Part shown: in pieces, positions 26,560-35,855 of the stretch
Numbering within the stretch: position 1 is the first letter of the stretch
Layout: each line of letters starts with the position of its first letter
NCBI GenBank assembly: GCA_964563505.1
Contig: CAZLXW010000011.1
Location: 14,259-78,258, forward strand
Reading direction: 5' to 3'
Length of the DNA stretch: 64,000 nt
Origin: UBA1351 sp964563505
GTDB taxonomy: Bacteria; Bacillota; Clostridia; Lachnospirales; Vallitaleaceae
Program-made: the position numbers and the translations under genes
The notes under the pieces: generated by a model
What the model saw: only the letters and a program-made list of their open reading frames with translations
What the model was told of the DNA's origin: nothing
Databases searched by the model: none

Positions 26560-28443
26560 CTAGGTTAAGCTTTTTGTCAATGTGTCTAAAACATCTTCCC
26601 TGTTATATCCATGAGGCATCACTTTTTCAGAAAGGTTTTTAATATACTCCGCAAAGGCTTGGCAAAGCATGGGATGTTCAAATTGGAAAACAGTCAATGG
26701 ATCATCCGTTTTAATTACAAATGCACGGTTTTTCTGTTTAAGAAGAATTTCAACATTTTCAAAAGGCGCTTCAGGCAAAATATAAAATCGATACTTTTGA
26801 TGTTGACGCACGAGCTTACGAATATAGCAAATATGTTCTTCATATTCTTCACTTGTATAGACAACATTTCCTCCAATCAGTGTTTCAGGAAAAGGACTTC
26901 TTACTTTTGAAGAAAAAATATGCTCATCTGAATATAATGGCATCAATTCCACAACTTCCCCTTCTTCTATTTCTCTGTGAAAAATTCGAACTTGATCTTC
27001 ATATATTTCACTGAGAATATTTCGAATATGTTCATCGCATTGGGTTCGTGTCAACATCTTTTCAAAAACTGCTTTTGGCATAGTCGATAGGGGTAATGTT
27101 GCCCTTAGATAAACAACATTCTCTTGATGTTTTGACAGTGCTTCGATAAACTCCTTATAGCTTAGCATATTATCCATTTTATATATGCGTAATAAAGGGT
27201 TACTTTCATCAAGTAGCGCTCTGAACTGCTGCATCTGATATTCAATGCGTTTTTGATTATTGCAGTATAGATACTCTGCACTGTCTTGGGTTCCTGCAAC
27301 CATATTTGCATCAACACTACAGTGTCCGGGAATTATAAATTTTGTTTGATAAAAGCGTTCTGATTTTTTTTCGCAATAATAGGATTGTATTTGTCCGCTC
27401 ATATATAAAGGCAACCATTTTTGAATAGCTTCAAACATTTCCGGCATTGACCGTTCAATATTATGTACAATCCGAATATGATGTCCTTTTTGTAAGATGA
27501 TACCCATTAGAAGTGCCCATAACTTGGAAAATTCAGGATCTTGACGCATCCATTCCATGGGTTGATTGGAATATAAGTAAAGCGTTATTGGGCTGGCAAT
27601 CGTCACTGCTGTAAGAAGGAATTCCTTAACCGCATTTCTCAGACCTTCTAGCCCATAATAAGCTTGAGTATGATTTTCTTTGGAATGCGCCATCTTGAGT
27701 GTGTGTTCTATTAAATCTTGAGGTAGTGATACATTGTATTGAAATGTATTTAAGTGATTTAACAGCTCATCTGTAAATCCTTTATCCTTTTCTTCTTGCT
27801 CTACGATGAGATATTGTTTCAATGCGATTGTTAGTGCCTCGGACGTCTCTAATTCTTCTTTTGTAAAATATTTTCCTAAAGAAGCCATTCGTGCATCATA
27901 TGAAAGCGATATGGCACGTTCAGCTAGCCAATCACAACATTGCATGGGAAACCAGCTCTCTTTTGAAGGAATGCGCATTCCGGTTCGAAATCGACTAACC
28001 AAAGAGGCATCCACATGTAGGGCTCGAGCTAATCGGATATTCGAAACATCTAACGCACCCATGATAGCATCAAGCCGATCTGAAAACGCATATAAATTAT
28101 GGTCTTTTTCTATATTTTCTTGGGACGTATTTGATTTTGGTAAGGCTGATTTCATTCGCTTGTACAAAAGCATTATAATCTCTTCTTGCGTTTGACTCGA
28201 ATCAAATTCACAAATCAAACAGAGCTTTTCTAAATCACTCTTTTCATCCACCATATTTACAATGCCCATAGCTAGTTTTTTTAATTGTTTACCATCTGCT
28301 GCCGGTTTTCTTGCACCGCTTCGAAACCGACTAATTAATGAAGCATCCGGTCCCCCATGTTTTGCAATTCCTATATTCGTCAATTCAAGTTCCTTAAAAA
28401 TAAGATCTAGTTTTTCAATAAAACCCCATCGAAGCTTTCCCAT
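26560..28443 (-). CDS. Large protein with two helix-turn-helix repeats, probable regulator
   Basis: 627 residues. Two related N-terminal segments, about residues 8-60 and 120-175, each contain a Cro/XRE-like helix-turn-helix ending in DASLISRFRSGARKPA and DASLVSRFRTGMRIPS respectively. The remaining 440 residues are soluble, mostly helical then mixed, and match no family I know. The ATG has AGGAGG eight bases upstream; a GTG three codons earlier overlaps that site. It is divergent from the zinc-ribbon/LemA operon, and both promoters contain TTGTCAT elements, so it is probably a repressor or activator of itself and that operon. Confidence 0.65.
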   Translation of the reverse strand: MGKLRWGFIEKLDLIFKELELTNIGIAKHGGPDASLISRFRSGARKPAADGKQLKKLAMGIVNMVDEKSDLEKLCLICEFDSSQTQEEIIMLLYKRMKSALPKSNTSQENIEKDHNLYAFSDRLDAIMGALDVSNIRLARALHVDASLVSRFRTGMRIPSKESWFPMQCCDWLAERAISLSYDARMASLGKYFTKEELETSEALTIALKQYLIVEQEEKDKGFTDELLNHLNTFQYNVSLPQDLIEHTLKMAHSKENHTQAYYGLEGLRNAVKEFLLTAVTIASPITLYLYSNQPMEWMRQDPEFSKLWALLMGIILQKGHHIRIVHNIERSMPEMFEAIQKWLPLYMSGQIQSYYCEKKSERFYQTKFIIPGHCSVDANMVAGTQDSAEYLYCNNQKRIEYQMQQFRALLDESNPLLRIYKMDNMLSYKEFIEALSKHQENVVYLRATLPLSTMPKAVFEKMLTRTQCDEHIRNILSEIYEDQVRIFHREIEEGEVVELMPLYSDEHIFSSKVRSPFPETLIGGNVVYTSEEYEEHICYIRKLVRQHQKYRFYILPEAPFENVEILLKQKNRAFVIKTDDPLTVFQFEHPMLCQAFAEYIKNLSEKVMPHGYNREDVLDTLTKSLT

Positions 28444-28458
28444 AACTAGCACCTCCTA

Positions 28459-28487
28459 ACTATATAATAGCATAATTAAAATGACAA
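28459..28487 (-). promoter_or_regulatory. Putative promoter of the double-HTH regulator gene
   Basis: TTGTCA, 17 bases, TATAGT on the minus strand, ending just before the AGGAGG site. The -35 box is part of an ATTTGTCAT element. Confidence 0.45.
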
Positions 28488-28539
28488 ATAAACATGAATT
28501 TGTCATTGAACTTAGTCTGTCATGACTATGATTTGTCAT
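28481..28539. repeat. ATTTGTCAT elements between divergent genes, probable operator
   Basis: ATTTGTCAT occurs at 28498-28506 and 28531-28539 (33 bases apart), with an inverted copy, ATGACAAAT, at 28481-28489. The palindrome GTCATGAC lies at 28519-28526. The first and inverted copies form a dyad. The cluster covers the -35 boxes of both divergent promoters. Confidence 0.55.
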
Positions 28540-28560
28540 AGTTCCATATTATAATATAAT
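28533..28560 (+). promoter_or_regulatory. Putative promoter of the zinc-ribbon/LemA operon
   Basis: TTGTCA, 16 bases, TATAAT on the plus strand. The -35 box lies in an ATTTGTCAT element, so a bound regulator would block polymerase. Confidence 0.45.
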
Positions 28561-28582
28561 TATGACGAAAGGAGGTTCTTCT

Positions 28583-29311
28583 ATGGCAAAGAAAAGATTT
28601 GGTTATGGGAGTTTTTACTGTTGGAATTGTGGTGATGCCATTGAAAAAGGAAAAACAAATTGCCCAAATTGTCATGCATTATATGAAGGAGACAAACGCT
28701 ACGGAAATATTCCTTTAAATCAAGCAGGTGGGATTGGATGGTCAAATCAAACGAATCACCCACGTTTTAAAGAATACGCATCAAAAAACAAAAAATACAG
28801 TATTGTGTTTCTAATCATCATCAGTATTATTATACCCTTTATTATTCTTATTGGAGACGATGTATCTTTTGACGCTGAAATGATTGTTGTTATTCCTAGT
28901 GTTCTCCTTATTGTTTGGCTTTTTGGCATAATTTTTATGCATTTTCAGTATGGGCGAAGTAAACCCGAATGGGACGGTATCGTCGAGAATAAATTCAGTG
29001 AAAACAAGAAGCGTTATGATAAGACCAACAACCGAACAGTCTATTATACAAATTATACGGTTGTTTATACGCGTCAAGACGGCAAACAAATTAAACACAC
29101 GAGTCAAAACTCCAACGAGTATGACACCTTTCAAATGGGTGAGCACGTTCATTATCATGGAGGAAAATATTGTAAAGGTCTTGAAAAATATGACAAATCT
29201 CATGATCCAATTTTAAATTGTATAGCTTGTGGCTATGGAAATGACGCGCGCAACAATTACTGCGAACGTTGCGGTTGTCCCATTTTGAAGGGTCAGTCTG
29301 TGACCAAGTAA
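28583..29311 (+). CDS. Zinc-ribbon membrane protein
   Basis: 242 residues. A zinc ribbon at the N-terminus (CWNCGDAIEKGKTNCPNC) and another at the C-terminus (CIACGYGNDARNNYCERC) flank two transmembrane helices (about 72-90 and 100-118) and a soluble beta-rich region (about 120-205) with NNRTVYYTNYTVVYTRQDGK, like the DUF3592-type modules. The ATG follows GAAAGGAGG; an ATG seven codons upstream precedes that site and is not used. First gene of a four-gene operon with a second zinc-ribbon protein, LemA and DUF2207. Function unknown; a membrane-stress or assembly role is a guess. Confidence 0.75.
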   Translation: MAKKRFGYGSFYCWNCGDAIEKGKTNCPNCHALYEGDKRYGNIPLNQAGGIGWSNQTNHPRFKEYASKNKKYSIVFLIIISIIIPFIILIGDDVSFDAEMIVVIPSVLLIVWLFGIIFMHFQYGRSKPEWDGIVENKFSENKKRYDKTNNRTVYYTNYTVVYTRQDGKQIKHTSQNSNEYDTFQMGEHVHYHGGKYCKGLEKYDKSHDPILNCIACGYGNDARNNYCERCGCPILKGQSVTK

Positions 29312-29338
29312 AATCAAAAAAATAAGGAGGTTCCAATT

Positions 29339-29830
29339 ATGTTTTGTCCTCAATGTGGAAAAGAAATTTCTGATCATGCTTCTTTTTGTACAAATTGTGG
29401 TCGTTCCATGAAGCAAAAGCCTACTGATTCTGTGGTTACAACGATGGCAACTGACCGACCCGTTCCACCGGTCATGCGTTCAACTCCGACTCCTGTCGCG
29501 CCAGTTCAGCCGAATGCTTCACAACCTTTTGCAACCCCTGTTGTTCCTCATCCGAATTCAAATCCTATCCCGCCTCATCCTAGCGCAAGGAAATCGAATG
29601 ATACCATTGGAAATCAGGGTATGACTTACGGACAATTTGTCCTTGCTTTTATTTTATTTTCATTACCCATTGTTAATCTCGTTCTAATGATTAAATGGGG
29701 CTTTTTATCTGCTCCGACATTGACCCATAAAAACTTTGCACGAGCCATCTTAACCTTTGCTGTCATTAGCTTTGTCATTATGCTATTGTTTAGTTTGTTT
29801 AGCGGTGGACTCTTTCTAAACATGTTCTAG
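29339..29830 (+). CDS. Zinc-ribbon protein with proline-rich linker and C-terminal membrane helices
   Basis: 163 residues. It starts with a zinc ribbon (MFCPQCGKEISDHASFCTNC), continues with a disordered Pro/Ser/Thr/Val linker (about 25-90) and ends in two hydrophobic segments (about 97-118 and 137-160). This layout is common in Firmicutes next to LemA or DUF2207 genes. AAGGAGG stands eight bases before the ATG. It lies 27 bases after the first zinc-ribbon gene and 11 bases before LemA. No enzymatic motif. Confidence 0.75.
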   Translation: MFCPQCGKEISDHASFCTNCGRSMKQKPTDSVVTTMATDRPVPPVMRSTPTPVAPVQPNASQPFATPVVPHPNSNPIPPHPSARKSNDTIGNQGMTYGQFVLAFILFSLPIVNLVLMIKWGFLSAPTLTHKNFARAILTFAVISFVIMLLFSLFSGGLFLNMF

Positions 29831-29841
29831 GAGGCGATTCT

Positions 29842-30402
29842 ATGATTTTTGCACTAATTTTTGCTGCGTTTTTTCTATTTCTTCTTCTTTTTTTAATCGT
29901 AATTGCTGTTATTTATAACGGATTAGTTAAATTACGCAATCAATCTGATGAAGCGTTTTCAACTATGGATATCTATCTCAAGAAGCGTTATGACATGATT
30001 CCTAATCTAGTAGAAATTGTTAAACAGTATGCAACACATGAACGTGAGACACTTGAGAAAGTCATTCAAGCACGTAATATAGCAATGACATCGCAAACCT
30101 TTGAGCAACGTAGTCAAAACGAAAATATGTTGTCTGGTGCCTTAAAATCTCTGTTTGCTGTGTCAGAAAATTATCCTAACCTAAAAGCAGATACAAGCTT
30201 TTTGAATCTTCAAAATCAACTCGTTGCACTCGAAAACGATATTTCTCAATCCAGAAAATATTATAACGGTGTTGTCAAAATCATGAACAATAAAGTTGAG
30301 ATGTTTCCGACCAACCTTTTTGCCGGGATTTTAGGATTTAAGCGCTATCCATATTTTATGGCTGATGATTATGAACGTCAAAATGTTCAAGTCCGTTTTT
30401 AG
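29842..30402 (+). CDS. lemA: LemA family protein
   Basis: 186 residues. An N-terminal transmembrane helix (about 5-27) is followed by the LemA helical domain with its marks NGLVKLRNQSDEAFSTMDIY, LKKRYDMIPNLVEIVKQYA and NYPNLKADTSFLNLQNQL. LemA proteins are membrane-anchored helical bundles with the bulk thought to face one side of the membrane; their role is unclear. In this family the partner is often a DUF2207 protein, and exactly that gene follows 30 bases downstream. RBS AGGAGG is clear. Confidence 0.93.
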   Translation: MIFALIFAAFFLFLLLFLIVIAVIYNGLVKLRNQSDEAFSTMDIYLKKRYDMIPNLVEIVKQYATHERETLEKVIQARNIAMTSQTFEQRSQNENMLSGALKSLFAVSENYPNLKADTSFLNLQNQLVALENDISQSRKYYNGVVKIMNNKVEMFPTNLFAGILGFKRYPYFMADDYERQNVQVRF

Positions 30403-30432
30403 ACATATCGATATTAGGCAAGGAGGGATTAC

Positions 30433-32328
30433 ATGAATAAGCTAGGTCTAAAAAGAATCATTCCACTGTGGATTATATTAACCTTTTATCTGTCACTATC
30501 TGTATCTGCTGCTGAGTATGCTTATGAAATTAACAACATGTCTGTCGAACTTGATGTGCACAGTGATAATAGCTATACTATTCGCGAAGTCATGTCCGTA
30601 TACTTCCACGAAGAACGTCACGGCCTTATTCGACAAATTCCTCGAAGAACAAATAATGGCGCTCCTGTCTCCATAAAAAACATTCAAGTTGAAGGGGCCA
30701 TGCATACGATAGAATCTGATAGTGATTGGTTAAATATTCGCATGGGCGATCCTGACCAAACCATTATTGGACCCCAGCAATATATCATTATCTACGATTA
30801 TGATATCGGGGATGATCGATCATTTAGTAAGGATGAATTATACTTCAATTTGATTGGTTCGGACTTTACTGTACCCATTTACGCCGTCGATTTCAAAATC
30901 ACTATGCCATTTCCATTTGATGAAGATCGCCTTAATTTCACACATGGAAGCTATAATAGTAAAGATAATACGGATGTGTCCTATTCTGTATCAAATCAAA
31001 TCATTCAAGGTTCTATGCTAAAGCCACTTGGACCCAACGAAGCTTTAACGATTGCTTTACCACTCCCCCAAGGATATTATAAAGATGCTCCTTCCCCAAG
31101 TATTTGGCCTTATTTGATTATTCTTTTTCCACTTATTTTCTTTCCACTTGGACTTTTCTTATGGTTAAGCAAAGCTCGTAAAATCCAACCCATTCCAACC
31201 GTTGAATTTTATCCTCCAACAGATACAAGCAGTGCCGATGTGGGTTATCTGATTGATGGACAGCTTTCTGCTTCGGATGTAACATCATTGCTTGTTTATT
31301 GGGCTAATCGAGGTTATTTAACTATTCGTGAAGAATTAAGAAAAAAGACTTTTCGGCAAGTCAAAGTTTTTTGGTTCACTAAGCTACGTGAACCGGGAAA
31401 TGATATGCGTGAATATGAACGCGACTTATTTTCGGTGTTATTTAACCATGGTGATGGAAAACAGGTAAGTACTGACCAGTTAAAAAATAAATTTTACAGC
31501 TCTGTACTCACTGCAAAACAAGAAATCGTCTCCAGCTACGAAGATAACGACGAAACAAAGATTTTTTCACCTAATAACACCAAAAACAAACGCTTGCTCT
31601 TACTGCTCGCATTTCTCAGTCTGTTCCCTTTTAGCTTGCTCGCCCTATCACGACACATGTATGCTATAGGCGGGGAATTGATTGTCACCGGAATACTAAT
31701 GGCCGGCTTATTCGTTTTCTTTAGCAATGCATTCTTCAAATCAATCGCTGAATGGAAACATCGTCCACGAAAACGCCGATTAAAAGAAACTATGTTCATG
31801 GGTGGTTTTTTTATGGTTTTTACAGGAATCATCCTTTTTATTGCATTCGATAATGGCGTATTATTCGGATGTATGTTCTCCCTCATCGCAGCCATAGGGC
31901 TCGTAATTTTATCTTTAAAGTGTCATCGACGTACCGACCTTGGAAAATGGTATGAAGAACGCCTGATTGGATTTAAAGATTTTATTAAAGCAACCGAACT
32001 CGATCGTATTAAACTATTAATACACGAAAATCCAAATTATTTCTATGATATCTTGCCCTATGCTATGGCTTTAAATGTCACAAAAGAATGGGCCAAAGGA
32101 TTTGAGCATATTGCTATTGAACCACCTAATTGGTATTATGGAGCTACTACATTTGGAGCTTTTAGCGCTTACACCTTTGCTAATGAGCTAGAAAATAACA
32201 TGAGTGAAATCACATCAGATCTGTCTTCATCTCCATCAAACAGTCAATATGGCTCCGGTGGGTCAGATAGCAGTTCCGGCGGTAGTGCAGGTGGCGGTTC
32301 CGGCGGCGGTGGTGCATCCGATTGGTAA
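30433..32328 (+). CDS. DUF2207 family membrane protein
   Basis: 631 residues. A signal peptide (about 1-26) leads to an extracellular DUF2207 domain (about 27-215; VYFHEERHGLIRQIPRR is typical), a transmembrane helix near 228-247, a cytoplasmic region containing YLTIREE-like winged-helix-like sequence, two further helices around 385-430 and one pair near 455-490, and a C-terminal Gly/Ser-rich tail that ends GGGGASDW. The tail is typical of the family. It is the last gene of the zinc-ribbon/LemA operon and nearly abuts the convergent gene at 32330, with one base between the two stop codons and no terminator visible. Confidence 0.9.
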   Translation: MNKLGLKRIIPLWIILTFYLSLSVSAAEYAYEINNMSVELDVHSDNSYTIREVMSVYFHEERHGLIRQIPRRTNNGAPVSIKNIQVEGAMHTIESDSDWLNIRMGDPDQTIIGPQQYIIIYDYDIGDDRSFSKDELYFNLIGSDFTVPIYAVDFKITMPFPFDEDRLNFTHGSYNSKDNTDVSYSVSNQIIQGSMLKPLGPNEALTIALPLPQGYYKDAPSPSIWPYLIILFPLIFFPLGLFLWLSKARKIQPIPTVEFYPPTDTSSADVGYLIDGQLSASDVTSLLVYWANRGYLTIREELRKKTFRQVKVFWFTKLREPGNDMREYERDLFSVLFNHGDGKQVSTDQLKNKFYSSVLTAKQEIVSSYEDNDETKIFSPNNTKNKRLLLLLAFLSLFPFSLLALSRHMYAIGGELIVTGILMAGLFVFFSNAFFKSIAEWKHRPRKRRLKETMFMGGFFMVFTGIILFIAFDNGVLFGCMFSLIAAIGLVILSLKCHRRTDLGKWYEERLIGFKDFIKATELDRIKLLIHENPNYFYDILPYAMALNVTKEWAKGFEHIAIEPPNWYYGATTFGAFSAYTFANELENNMSEITSDLSSSPSNSQYGSGGSDSSSGGSAGGGSGGGGASDW

Positions 32329-32329
32329 A

Positions 32330-33226
32330 TTATTCTGTTGCTGGATAAAGAATAAAATCCCCTTCTTCAAAGGCATAGATATCGCCTTGTTCCATTTCAA
32401 GAATCATATGTCCATTGATGGATTGACCGGCACTATCTTCCACAACATATCCATCAATGGACAGTCGCATCCTCGCCATATCACCATCAAGTTCTTGCAC
32501 TTCAACATGGTCAACAACAAAATATCCGTCGGTAATTTCCTTGATGATGAGAGGACTCGTCGGATATAAATTTCGATCGTAATCATAACTTGAAAAATTC
32601 ATACCCATCTCCACATCAATATCAAGACCCCAATTGCCATCCGCTTCAAATTCCATCTCCATTGCTGATGGTTCTGAAAGTATTCGGGCAATCATTTCCT
32701 CAAAATTCGCTGGCAATTCATCGGCCGGAAAACTGTCAAGTCCATCCATACGGGTAAAGTTAAATTCACCAACCCAATAACCTGCAATGGACTCTAAACT
32801 TGCATCTGTTTTTACATTTTGTGGTTGTCCACTACTTGCTTCTATATCTGATATAATCTCATTGTCACCAAAGACAGTCTCTGTTACTTCATGACTGACA
32901 AGCTCTTCTGTTTTTGAACCCATCTTACGAATAGCGACTGCAACAACCATAATAAGTAGCGTCACAAACACAAGTGCAATAATTCCTCCCCATAAAAGAC
33001 CCCGACTTCCGGTTTTCTTCTGCACTTGACCTGTATTAACTTGTTCTGAAAAATCTCGAAATGCATTAGCTTGCGGCGGCGCTTGAGTCGGAACTTGAGT
33101 CGGAACTTGGGGTGGTATTGATTGGGGTGTCGGCGGGACCGACTTTATAGGAACTTTATGACCACACGCTTCACAAAAAACATCTCCATCATTAAGTGCT
33201 TTCCCACACTGTTCACAATATTTCAT
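32330..33226 (-). CDS. Zinc-ribbon membrane protein with lipocalin-like extracellular region
   Basis: 298 residues. Order: zinc ribbon (YCEQCGKALNDGDVFCEACG), a Pro/Gln linker built on repeated QVPT/QAPP units (about 30-55), one transmembrane helix (about 78-98), and a beta-rich domain of about 190 residues containing AGYWVGEFNFTRMDG and repeated strand signals ending DIYAFEEGDFILYPATE. The beta domain resembles the lipocalin-like modules found at the ends of similar proteins, but I cannot assign it. GAGGTG precedes the ATG by six bases. It follows the larger zinc-ribbon gene by 14 bases in a two-gene operon. Confidence 0.7.
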   Translation of the reverse strand: MKYCEQCGKALNDGDVFCEACGHKVPIKSVPPTPQSIPPQVPTQVPTQAPPQANAFRDFSEQVNTGQVQKKTGSRGLLWGGIIALVFVTLLIMVVAVAIRKMGSKTEELVSHEVTETVFGDNEIISDIEASSGQPQNVKTDASLESIAGYWVGEFNFTRMDGLDSFPADELPANFEEMIARILSEPSAMEMEFEADGNWGLDIDVEMGMNFSSYDYDRNLYPTSPLIIKEITDGYFVVDHVEVQELDGDMARMRLSIDGYVVEDSAGQSINGHMILEMEQGDIYAFEEGDFILYPATE

Positions 33227-33240
33227 ATCTTACACCTCAT

Positions 33241-35610
33241 CTACTCTCTTTTTAGTCCGGCAAGTGAAAATGAATAGGATGCTATGCTACTTTCATAATT
33301 ACTTTCACCGCTACATTGAATGGCTTTGTTATCTTTCATAAATTTCAAATCCCAATTACCTCCCGCCATTTGCTGCGCAGGAACCAAATGTAGGATACCA
33401 TTATTCCATGTCCCTTGATATAAGGTTTCAGCCTGCTGCCCTTGCACTGTAAATATCAATGCTACTTTTGCGGTATCTTGGCCTATTTTTTCTATGGTCA
33501 TTTCACCTTCATTTGTTGTATTGACATCGTCCATTGCACTTTCATATTGTTCTTTATATGCCTCAGCATCGAAAATATCTTCATACCCTTCCGGCATTTG
33601 CATTTGATCTAATAGACCATCCATCATCTCTGATTCAAAGCCTTCAACAATCTGGATAATATCATATGTTCCTAATATATCTTCGAATTTAAGATCTTGG
33701 TCAGGCACTTCAATCACTGTTAACGGTTTAGACACAGAAAATTCAATACTAAATTCCGCTTTATCACGCCCCGGCTGGTCACCCGGTTTATAGAAAGCCA
33801 ATTTATTTGGCATACCCGATTGCATATGTCCTAAAAGGGTAAACTTTGTACGTAGCTTTCCTTCTTCTTTCATGATTCCTGTCCATGAATCACTATTGGT
33901 CCCTTCAGCTAAGGGTTCAAATCGTATTGTATATCCGGCATGAATATTTTTTTCATTTTCGTCTACAAGATCAATGATTTCAATATTGATTTGTTGATTA
34001 AGGTAATCTCTTACTTTCCCTAAACGTCTTAGTGCGTCTTCTTGCACCTTATTTTTAAGATAGTTTTGAACAGATATATAGACCGGATGTAAATCTTTGT
34101 GAATCTGGTTTTGAAAGTGTTCAACCACTTTATCTTGATCTCTCGTATTTGGCCACGAAGCAATCTTAAGACCTGCTTCACCTGCTAAAGCATTGTACTC
34201 TTCAGTATTAACTTCCTTCCAAAAGCGATTGGTATATTCTTGGATATCTTCTTCTAACATCCTCATAGCAGCTTGGGGATCTTGAGGATTATCTTCAATA
34301 TAGCCAATAAGTCGTCGACGCCAATCTTTAAGTCCACGTTTTACTCCAGATTGTTTATAATATTGTTGGTAAACTGTTTCCACATTTTTTAAACGCTCTT
34401 CAAGCATTGTTTCGCCAAAACTTGTTAATGCATAATCAATAGCTATGAGTCCAATAAAGCTGACTTGCAAGGCGGATGTTCCGAAAAAATCCACTGCATT
34501 GAACATAAGATTTTTTGTAACATTAGTGACCATTTGTCGCTTTGTATGATCATCAACACAATTGACACCATCATTGGCCAATGTATAAAAGGTCATTCCT
34601 AAACCTACCCAGCGTGTTAAAGACCCTAATTCTGACGTAATCTCAAAGGTATACCCCGGTAAGGCTCCTGCTTGAAAATCTTTGAGCGTTGCTGCTGCAT
34701 TGGCCATGTTATTTACATTTGATGTATTAACATAATCTCCAACAACATCCCAGCCTGCATTTTCTGCCAATGTTCCCGGCTCTCCTCCATTATCAATATA
34801 CTCTTGAACAATTTCTTGTGCACGATTTGAACTAATTGGTGGTGCAAAAACCGTTGAAATATATGCCATGCGGGAAAATTCATTGCGAACCATAAACACA
34901 GAGTATTTTGACAAATGTGTCGTTGTAATATCAACTGTTTTAGTCTCTGTATTCACAGTGTATGGAACATCTTGCCACACGCGTTCTTCTTCGTTAAAGT
35001 ACTTTGCTCCAACGGAAATAGCTTCATTGGCTTGATCAATACGGCTTACATCATAGGGCAGCGAAATTATTACAACATCATGAAGTTCATGTCGTTCACC
35101 TAGCGAGATATCATACGCTGATACAGATAATCCATCCTCATAATCTTCCGTCTCATATGCTGTAATCATAAGTTCTTCATCTTCTTCAAGTATATATTCA
35201 CCAAAATCTACATATACGCCACTCAAAGAGGCACTTGTCTGTTCACCGTTAACAATCGCTTCTTCTTGCCAGTCTTTTTTTAAATCCAATTCTATTGAAG
35301 GTGATACAGCATTCGCATCAGATATTCTATCTAAAGCTTTATTTTGTGATTGCACATTGGGTAATTCATCCACTAAAATCCAGACAAATCCAGGCTTCCA
35401 TAGTCCAACGATGAGTACCACAACCATTAAAAGTGCCACTCCTGATAAAATCCATGGCGTTGTGCTTTGACCTTGAACAGGTTTCGGCGTTGAAACAAAT
35501 TGACCATTAAGTGTTGATTTTGGAAGGGGCCTTCCACAGCTACTACAGTAAGTTGCTCCAAACGGATTTATCGCTTGACATGCAGGACAGTGATAAGATT
35601 CTTTTAACAT
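33241..35610 (-). CDS. Large zinc-ribbon membrane protein of unknown function
   Basis: 789 residues. It begins with a zinc ribbon (CPACQAINPFGATYCSSCG), then a short linker and one transmembrane helix (about 55-75). The rest, some 700 residues, is expected outside the cell: a beta-rich segment ending TVDITTTHLSKYSVFMV (about 110-240), a helical middle part and a C-terminal beta domain with TYDIIQIVEGFESEMMDG and WNNGILHLVP. The ATG has AAAGGAGG upstream; twelve further upstream codons in frame lack a signal. It is divergent from the DUF2975 operon. No family I know covers the central part. Confidence 0.7.
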   Translation of the reverse strand: MLKESYHCPACQAINPFGATYCSSCGRPLPKSTLNGQFVSTPKPVQGQSTTPWILSGVALLMVVVLIVGLWKPGFVWILVDELPNVQSQNKALDRISDANAVSPSIELDLKKDWQEEAIVNGEQTSASLSGVYVDFGEYILEEDEELMITAYETEDYEDGLSVSAYDISLGERHELHDVVIISLPYDVSRIDQANEAISVGAKYFNEEERVWQDVPYTVNTETKTVDITTTHLSKYSVFMVRNEFSRMAYISTVFAPPISSNRAQEIVQEYIDNGGEPGTLAENAGWDVVGDYVNTSNVNNMANAAATLKDFQAGALPGYTFEITSELGSLTRWVGLGMTFYTLANDGVNCVDDHTKRQMVTNVTKNLMFNAVDFFGTSALQVSFIGLIAIDYALTSFGETMLEERLKNVETVYQQYYKQSGVKRGLKDWRRRLIGYIEDNPQDPQAAMRMLEEDIQEYTNRFWKEVNTEEYNALAGEAGLKIASWPNTRDQDKVVEHFQNQIHKDLHPVYISVQNYLKNKVQEDALRRLGKVRDYLNQQINIEIIDLVDENEKNIHAGYTIRFEPLAEGTNSDSWTGIMKEEGKLRTKFTLLGHMQSGMPNKLAFYKPGDQPGRDKAEFSIEFSVSKPLTVIEVPDQDLKFEDILGTYDIIQIVEGFESEMMDGLLDQMQMPEGYEDIFDAEAYKEQYESAMDDVNTTNEGEMTIEKIGQDTAKVALIFTVQGQQAETLYQGTWNNGILHLVPAQQMAGGNWDLKFMKDNKAIQCSGESNYESSIASYSFSLAGLKRE

Positions 35611-35695
35611 GAAATTTCCTCCTTTAACTACTTTACCTATATACATATTATAGGCCTTTTGGTCTATTGAACCAATAACATGACAAGGAGAATCA

Positions 35696-35740
35696 ATGAC
35701 ACTTTTTTATTTTTTTGTCATCTTATTGCAAAGTAAATGA
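35696..35740 (+). CDS. Possible 14-residue hydrophobic peptide
   Basis: ATG ORF of 14 codons, product MTLFYFFVILLQSK, with AAGGAG five bases upstream. It lies in the 245-base divergent region between the large zinc-ribbon gene and the DUF2975 operon, followed by a 7-bp AT-rich hairpin (35783-35801). It lies upstream of the best promoter for that operon, so it would need its own transcript. The ORF is short enough to be chance. Confidence 0.2.
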   Translation: MTLFYFFVILLQSK

Positions 35741-35807
35741 ATTTTCATCGGGCTTTTCTTTATTATTCTTTTCCGGTAATTTATTATTGTTTTTCAATAA
35801 TTTTATA

Positions 35808-35836
35808 TTGATTAATGATATTTTTTATGTTATTAT
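35808..35836 (+). promoter_or_regulatory. Promoter of the DUF2975 operon
   Basis: TTGATT, 17 bases, TATTAT, ending 19 bases before the ATG, which gives a leader of roughly 14 bases holding the AAGGAGG site. Five-base dyad TTGGT / ACCAA at 35659-35675 lies further upstream. Confidence 0.5.
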
Positions 35837-35855
35837 ACAAAAAAAGGAGGTCGCT

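Noticed and set aside
30496..30705. Antisense ORF within DUF2207
   Set aside because: Low-complexity product, no start signal, entirely inside a well-supported gene.
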